This document shows, one piece after another, positions 5,823-9,649 of a stretch of 9,649 bases of DNA. Both the position numbers and the translations under genes were made by a program. The stretch is taken from positions 1 through 9,649 of the forward strand of contig NZ_JAKEDR010000133.1 of the NCBI RefSeq assembly GCF_023653455.1, written 5' to 3'. The DNA comes from Paraclostridium ghonii. GTDB lineage: Bacteria > Bacillota > Clostridia > Peptostreptococcales > Peptostreptococcaceae. Positions within the stretch are counted from its first letter, which is position 1; every line of letters begins with the position of its first letter. The notes beneath the pieces were generated by a model that was not told the DNA's origin, ran no database searches, and saw nothing but the letters and a program-made list of their open reading frames with translations.

Positions 5823-6734
5823 ATGAACATAAAAGAAATAATATACTTCTTAGAAGTAGTAAAAGAAAGAAACTTTACTAAAGCTGCGAATAATTTATAT
5901 ATATCACAACCAGCTCTTAGCAAAGCAATAAAAAACTTAGAAAAAGAAGTACAAGCACAACTAATAGAAAGAAATACAAAAAATTTCAAATTAACCTATG
6001 AAGGTGAGATATTTTATGAAAATGCAAAAAAATCTATTGATATTATAAATACAGAACTGTTCAAGCTCCAAGATAGTATAAGTAATTGTAGAAAAATGTT
6101 AACATTAGGGATACCACCAGTTATAAGTAGTGTGTATTTTACGTCTGCAATAGCTAAATTTAAACAAGAACACCCAGACATAGATATACATATAGTAGAA
6201 GAAGGAGCAAATAATATAAAATGTAAAGTAGTAGATGAAAGGATAGAACTTGGAGCAGTAATATTTCCAGTAGAAGAAGACAGTATAATAGCCTCAGAGA
6301 TAGTAAGTGGAGAGGTAGTGCTAGTTATAAGTAAAGATCACCCTTTATCTAATAGAGAAAGCATTGATATGAAAGAACTGAAAAATGAAAGATTCATTGT
6401 ATTTAATGAAAACTTCATGATGTACGATAAAACAATAAATGCTTGCAAAGATTCAGGATTTGAACCTAATATAGTAATGAAAATCTCACAATGGGATTTT
6501 ATCTTAGAGATGGTAGCTTTAAATCAGGGAATAGCAATAATGCCAAAACTAATAGTTCAACGATACAAAATGAATGGAGTAAATATGATACCTATATCTA
6601 AACCCGAAATAAAGTGGGATATTGGTTTTATAGTTAAAAAGGATAAATATATGTCTAAAACACTAAAGTTATTTGTAGAATATGCAACAGATCATATAAA
6701 GAAAGAGTACGGGAATCACAAAGAAGGTAATTAA
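5823..6734 (+). CDS. LysR-family regulator with CidR-like effector domain
   Basis: A 303-residue regulator of standard LysR length. The N-terminal winged helix-turn-helix spans about residues 1-60, with FTKAANNLYISQPALSKAIKNLE as recognition region. The effector-binding domain (about 90-295) has GIPPVISSVYFTSAIAKF, VDERIELGAVIFPVEED, ERFIVFNENFMMYDKTINAC and SQWDFILEMVALNQGIAIMPKLI. This pattern strongly resembles the CidR-type domain as I remember it; CidR proteins in other Firmicutes respond to acetate or pyruvate and control cidAB and overflow-metabolism genes. No cidAB genes are adjacent. The start has GGAGG ten bases upstream. It is flanked by a DUF606 transporter gene upstream and butyrate-pathway genes downstream on the same strand, and is closed by a strong terminator, so it is probably transcribed alone, perhaps under CcpA control. 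Its target is not evident. Confidence 0.92.
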   Translation: MNIKEIIYFLEVVKERNFTKAANNLYISQPALSKAIKNLEKEVQAQLIERNTKNFKLTYEGEIFYENAKKSIDIINTELFKLQDSISNCRKMLTLGIPPVISSVYFTSAIAKFKQEHPDIDIHIVEEGANNIKCKVVDERIELGAVIFPVEEDSIIASEIVSGEVVLVISKDHPLSNRESIDMKELKNERFIVFNENFMMYDKTINACKDSGFEPNIVMKISQWDFILEMVALNQGIAIMPKLIVQRYKMNGVNMIPISKPEIKWDIGFIVKKDKYMSKTLKLFVEYATDHIKKEYGNHKEGN

Positions 6735-6756
6735 TCAAAAACATAATTAAGATATT

Positions 6757-6792
6757 AAATGCTTTTAATTAAATGATTAAAAGCATTTTTTT
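6757..6792 (+). terminator. Intrinsic terminator of the LysR gene
   Basis: A 13-bp perfect stem (AAATGCTTTTAAT, 6757-6769, with 6776-6788), a six-base loop and a seven-T run at 6786-6792. It lies about 20 bases after the LysR stop. Confidence 0.9.
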
Positions 6793-6814
6793 GTATAAAG
6801 AAAATAACTAAGGC

Positions 6815-6834
6815 TTATAACTAAAAGTTATGAA
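6815..6834. promoter_or_regulatory. Operator-like palindrome upstream of the thiolase gene
   Basis: TTATAACT (6815-6822), AAA, then AGTTATGA (6826-6833), with one mismatched pair; the core 6817-6831 is a perfect odd palindrome. It lies about 135 bases before the thiolase ATG in a 233-base gap where no confident -35/-10 pair is seen. It does not fit the Rex, PerR or CodY consensus closely. Confidence 0.3.
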
Positions 6835-6967
6835 TATATAGTTTTTTGGAATTTTACAAAGGAGCTTTACCTATATACACTTATGTTAAAGAGAAAAACT
6901 TCAAAAAAAGATATAAAAATTGAAATAAAGACAAGTTTCGAAGATTTTTAAAATAGGGGGAAAAGAG

Positions 6968-8173
6968 ATGTCTAAAGTATATATAGTGGATGCAAAAAGA
7001 AGTCCAATCGGTAAGTTTTTAGGGGGATTATCTACAGTAGCACCAGCAGAACTTGCTGGCCAAGTAATTAAATCAGTAATAGAAACTAATAACGTAAATG
7101 TAAGTAACATAGATGAAGTAATACTAGGGAATGTATTGCCAGCAGGTCAAGGTCAAGGTATAGCAAGGCAAGCATCAATATATGCGAATATACCATGTGA
7201 GGTTCCAGCTTATTCAGTAAATATAATATGTGGAAGTGGTATGAAAACGGTTATGACTGCATATTCACAAATAAAATCAGGAATGGGAGATTTAATAGTA
7301 GCAGGTGGAGTAGAAGTGATGTCTCAGGTTCCATATGTAACAGAAACTATAATAAGAACGGGTAGCAAAATGGGTGGTATGAACCTTAAAGATAGCTTAG
7401 TAGAAGATGGTTTAACAGATGCATTTAACAATTGTCACATGGGAATAACGGCTGAAAATATAGCTCAAAAGTATAGTATAACAAGAGATATGCAAGATGA
7501 ATTTGCTTTTAAATCTCAACAAAAAGCAATAAATGCAATAGATAATGGAAGATTTGCAGATGAAATAGTTCCAATAGAAGTAAAAACAAGAAAAGGCTCA
7601 GTAATATTAGATACTGACGAATACCCAAATAGAAATACAAGTTTAGAAGCAATTTCAAAATTAAGACCGGCATTTAAAAAAGACGGAACAGTGACAGCAG
7701 GAAATGCATCTGGTATAAATGATGGAGCTAGTATAGTGCTTGTAGCATCTGAAAAGGCAGTTAAGGAATATGGATTAAAGCCAATAGCTGAGTTAGTAGC
7801 AGTAGGTCAAGGTGGGGTAGATCCATCAGTTATGGGACTTGGACCTGTACCTGCAGTAAAAAATGCATTAGAAAGAGCTAATATGAAATTAGAAGAAATA
7901 GATTTAGTTGAATTAAATGAAGCTTTTGCTGCTCAATCCCTTGGAGTGATAGAAGAGTTAAAAGAAAATCATGGTGTGGATGATTCTTGGTTTGAAGAAA
8001 GAACAAATGTAAATGGTGGAGCAATAGCAATAGGGCATCCATTAGGTGCATCTGGGGCTAGAATAATAACAACGCTTTTACATGAAATGAAAAAGAGAGA
8101 ATTAAAACATGGATTAGCATCACTTTGCATAGGTGGAGGAATGGGAACTTGCGTAATAGTTAAATTAATATAA
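6968..8173 (+). CDS. Thiolase (acetyl-CoA C-acetyltransferase family)
   Basis: A 401-residue thiolase of the degradative/biosynthetic acetyl-CoA acetyltransferase fold. It condenses two acetyl-CoA to acetoacetyl-CoA, or the reverse, in the cytoplasm. The nucleophile Cys88 lies in [15 protein letters not shown] is at 317-320, His357 in [16 protein letters not shown], and the acid/base Cys387 in CIGGGMGTC. All four catalytic signatures are intact. Two features differ from clostridial ThlA as I know it: NIICGSGM instead of the usual N-x-VCGSGL, and about nine extra residues ([13 protein letters not shown]) before NVNGG, which make it longer than the usual 391-393. A different chain-length preference is possible. 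AGGGGG lies seven bases before ATG. The gene is followed, without a clear terminator, by bcd and etfB, which supports a role in butyrate-type fermentation. Confidence 0.93.
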   Translation: MSKVYIVDAKRSPIGKFLGGLSTVAPAELAGQVIKSVIETNNVNVSNIDEVILGNVLPAGQGQGIARQASIYANIPCEVPAYSVNIICGSGMKTVMTAYSQIKSGMGDLIVAGGVEVMSQVPYVTETIIRTGSKMGGMNLKDSLVEDGLTDAFNNCHMGITAENIAQKYSITRDMQDEFAFKSQQKAINAIDNGRFADEIVPIEVKTRKGSVILDTDEYPNRNTSLEAISKLRPAFKKDGTVTAGNASGINDGASIVLVASEKAVKEYGLKPIAELVAVGQGGVDPSVMGLGPVPAVKNALERANMKLEEIDLVELNEAFAAQSLGVIEELKENHGVDDSWFEERTNVNGGAIAIGHPLGASGARIITTLLHEMKKRELKHGLASLCIGGGMGTCVIVKLI

Positions 8174-8262
8174 ATAAACGGTTTTAAAAAGAATTAAATT
8201 AAGTAAAATATTTAATGAAAAAATAAATAAAGATATAAAAATTTTATAAAAAAAAAAGGTTT

Positions 8263-8268
8263 TATAAT
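8263..8268 (+). promoter_or_regulatory. Possible -10 element of the bcd operon
   Basis: A perfect TATAAT within GGTTTTATAATAAAATG. The sequence 17-18 bases upstream is only A/T-rich and a poor -35. If used, it gives a leader of about 130 bases before bcd. No strong terminator separates thiolase from bcd, so read-through is also possible. Confidence 0.35.
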
Positions 8269-8292
8269 AAAATGTGTAGAATAATTGAGAAA

Positions 8293-8341
8293 ACACCAAT
8301 AAGTGTAGCTTTAGCCTTAGGGATCTTATAGATCTAGGTGT
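8293..8341 (+). promoter_or_regulatory. Possible folded leader of the bcd operon
   Basis: ACACC (8293-8297) can pair with GGTGT (8337-8341), enclosing a hairpin GATCT-TAT-AGATC (8322-8334). It is less AT-rich than the flanking bases. I recognise no riboswitch class, and the pairing is short, so this is tentative. Confidence 0.25.
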
Positions 8342-8377
8342 ATATTAAGGAACTAGTTTAATTATAAAAAAGCTAAT

Positions 8378-8392
8378 CATTTTCAGAAAAGA
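8378..8392 (+). promoter_or_regulatory. Candidate CodY box before bcd
   Basis: CATTTTCAGAAAAGA matches 12 of 15 positions of the CodY consensus AATTTTCWGAAAATT, including the complete TTTTCWGAAAA core. It adjoins the bcd ribosome binding site (GGGGAG, 8393-8398). Bound CodY there would block elongation or initiation, linking the operon to branched-chain amino acid and GTP levels. Confidence 0.5.
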
Positions 8393-8405
8393 GGGGAGAA
8401 TTTTA

Positions 8406-9530
8406 ATGGAAAAATATGAATTATTAAGACAAATGTATAGTGAGTTTACAGAAAATGAGGTAGCTCCTATAGCTCATGAAATAGATGAGGAAGAAAAGTT
8501 TCCATATGAAACTGTTGAAAAAATGGGCAAATATGGATTCTTAGGAATACCTTTCCCTAAAGAGTATGGTGGAGAAGGTGGAGATTATTTAGGTTATGCA
8601 ATAGCTGTTGAAGAATTATCTAAAGCATGCGGAACTACAGGGGTAATAGTTTCAGCTCACACTTCATTATGTGGAAGTCCAATATTTGAGTTTGGAACAA
8701 AAGATCAAAAAGAAAAATTTTTAGTTCCTCTAGCAAAAGGTGAAAAAATAGGTGCATTTGGTTTAACTGAGCCTAATGCAGGTACAGATGCATCAGGGCA
8801 ACAAACTACAGCTGTATTAGATGGAGATGAATATGTATTAAATGGTACAAAGGTATTTATAACTAATGCAGGTCCAGCTGATATTTATGTAGTAATGGCT
8901 ATGACTGATAAATCTAAAGGAACTCGTGGAATATCAGCGTTCATAGTTGAAAAAGGAACTGAAGGTTTCTCTATAGGAAAAAAAGAAAAGAAATTAGGAA
9001 TAAGAGGTTCTGCAACTTGTGAGTTAATATTTGAAAATTGTAGAATACCTAAAGGTAATATATTAGGGAAAGAAGGTCAAGGCTTTAAAATAGCCATGAA
9101 AACATTAGATGGTGGTCGTATAGGAATAGCAGCACAAGCTCTTGGTATAGCTCAAGGAGCGTTAGATGTTACTGTTAACTATGTTAAAGAAAGAAAGCAA
9201 TTTGGTAAAAGTATAGCTGCATTCCAAAACACTCAATTTAAGTTAGCTGATATGAAAACTAAGATTGAAGCTGCAAGACATTTAGTATACAATGCTGCAA
9301 CTAAAAAAGATTCAGGGAAATCATACAGTGTAGAAGCTGCAATGGCAAAACTTTATGCGGCAGAAGTTGCAATGGATGTTACTACAAAAGCTGTTCAACT
9401 TCATGGTGGATATGGATATACACGTGAATATGAAATTGAAAGAATGATGAGAGATGCAAAAATAACTGAGATATATGAAGGAACAAGTGAAGTTCAAAAA
9501 ATGGTAATAAGTGCAAACTTACTTAAATAG
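8406..9530 (+). CDS. bcd: Butyryl-CoA (short-chain acyl-CoA) dehydrogenase
   Basis: A 374-residue FAD enzyme closely following clostridial Bcd along its length. An N-terminal helical domain is followed by the flavin/substrate motif [13 protein letters not shown] (116-128), [11 protein letters not shown] (151-161), the [22 protein letters not shown] segment (231-252), ERKQFGKSI, and the C-terminal [12 protein letters not shown] with catalytic base Glu358. The product reduces crotonyl-CoA to butyryl-CoA; in clostridia it acts in a complex with EtfAB that couples this to ferredoxin reduction by electron bifurcation. The N terminus ([10 protein letters not shown]) is about five residues shorter than C. 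acetobutylicum Bcd as I recall it. The start is set by GGGGAG seven bases upstream. etfB begins 28 bases after the stop. Preference for a related acyl-CoA, as in amino-acid fermentation clusters, cannot be ruled out from sequence. Confidence 0.93.
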   Translation: MEKYELLRQMYSEFTENEVAPIAHEIDEEEKFPYETVEKMGKYGFLGIPFPKEYGGEGGDYLGYAIAVEELSKACGTTGVIVSAHTSLCGSPIFEFGTKDQKEKFLVPLAKGEKIGAFGLTEPNAGTDASGQQTTAVLDGDEYVLNGTKVFITNAGPADIYVVMAMTDKSKGTRGISAFIVEKGTEGFSIGKKEKKLGIRGSATCELIFENCRIPKGNILGKEGQGFKIAMKTLDGGRIGIAAQALGIAQGALDVTVNYVKERKQFGKSIAAFQNTQFKLADMKTKIEAARHLVYNAATKKDSGKSYSVEAAMAKLYAAEVAMDVTTKAVQLHGGYGYTREYEIERMMRDAKITEIYEGTSEVQKMVISANLLK

Positions 9531-9558
9531 TCTTGAGAGAAATTTGGGAGGAAAAAAC

Positions 9559-9649
9559 ATGAATATATTAGTTTGTATAAAACAAGTGCCAGATACAACA
9601 GAAGTAAAGTTAGATCCTAAAACGGGTACATTAATAAGAGATGGCATTC
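9559..9649 (+). CDS. etfB: Electron transfer flavoprotein beta subunit, 5' part only
   Basis: The first 30 codons run off the window edge: [20 protein letters not shown], then [10 protein letters not shown]. The N-terminal [11 protein letters not shown] strand-loop and the following charged stretch are typical of EtfB. The ribosome binding site GGGAGGA (9546-9552) lies six bases before ATG. EtfB forms a heterodimer with EtfA that carries electrons to and from Bcd. Its position 28 bases after bcd with no terminator shows co-transcription, and etfA is expected next, outside the window. Confidence 0.92.
   Translation, partial: MNILVCIKQVPDTTEVKLDPKTGTLIRDGI

Noticed and set aside
6791..6821. 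Sigma-A promoter TTGTAT-N19-TATAAC for the thiolase
   Set aside because: The -35 matches only three bases and the spacer is too long, so no promoter is called.
6883..6951. Small open frame of 22 codons upstream of the thiolase (MLKRKTSKKDIKIEIK...)
   Set aside because: The nearest ribosome binding site-like AAAGGAG is about 20 bases from its ATG, too far, and the peptide has no recognisable feature. It is most likely untranslated leader.
6735..6967. Rex operator upstream of the thiolase
   Set aside because: Only an ATGTTAAAG half-site-like string is present; no TTGTTAA-N4-TTAACAA arrangement was found in this gap or before bcd.
8239..8253. Second CodY box (AATTTTATAAAAAAA-like) upstream of bcd
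   Set aside because: It lacks the central C-W-G; the apparent match comes from A/T-richness alone.

Overview
The window is strongly AT-rich, uses AGGAGG/AAGGTGAT-type ribosome binding sites with several TTG starts, and ends in a bcd-etfB gene pair. This points to an anaerobic clostridial Firmicute, most likely Peptostreptococcaceae (the Clostridioides / Paeniclostridium / Romboutsia group). That placement is inferred from composition and gene families, not from a marker gene. No rRNA, tRNA, CRISPR array, transposase or phage gene is visible.

Left part (1-4400). A compact GC-rich fold (9-77) precedes a DJ-1/PfpI family gene. That gene converges, through a shared perfect-palindrome terminator, on a PAS-AAA+ sigma-54 activator gene. 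The activator is divergent from an EamA/DMT transporter gene. The 276-bp gap between them holds a textbook -24/-12 sigma-54 promoter facing the transporter, an inverted repeat at the right distance to be the activator's enhancer site, and a vegetative promoter facing the activator. This looks like a self-contained regulator-target circuit. The transporter converges on a TIGR01212-type radical SAM gene.

Middle (4400-6800). A 46-bp perfect palindrome lies at the 3' end of a small uncharacterised membrane-protein gene on the minus strand. On the plus strand follow a DUF606/YdcZ-type five-helix transporter and a LysR regulator with a CidR-like effector domain. The LysR leader has a near-consensus catabolite-responsive element just after its predicted promoter.

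Right part (6800-9649). Carbon and energy metabolism: a thiolase (acetyl-CoA acetyltransferase family), a short-chain/butyryl-CoA dehydrogenase, and the first 30 codons of etfB. Thiolase makes acetoacetyl-CoA at the entry of the butyrate pathway; Bcd with EtfAB reduces crotonyl-CoA, by electron bifurcation in clostridia. A 12/15 match to the CodY box lies immediately upstream of the bcd ribosome binding site.

Five gene starts were moved inward from the longest reading frame because the only good ribosome binding site sits inside the longer version. The main candidates for follow-up are the sigma-54 transporter circuit, the unassigned structured element at 9-77, and the CodY and cre candidates. 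I found no convincing new multi-gene defence or mobile system.
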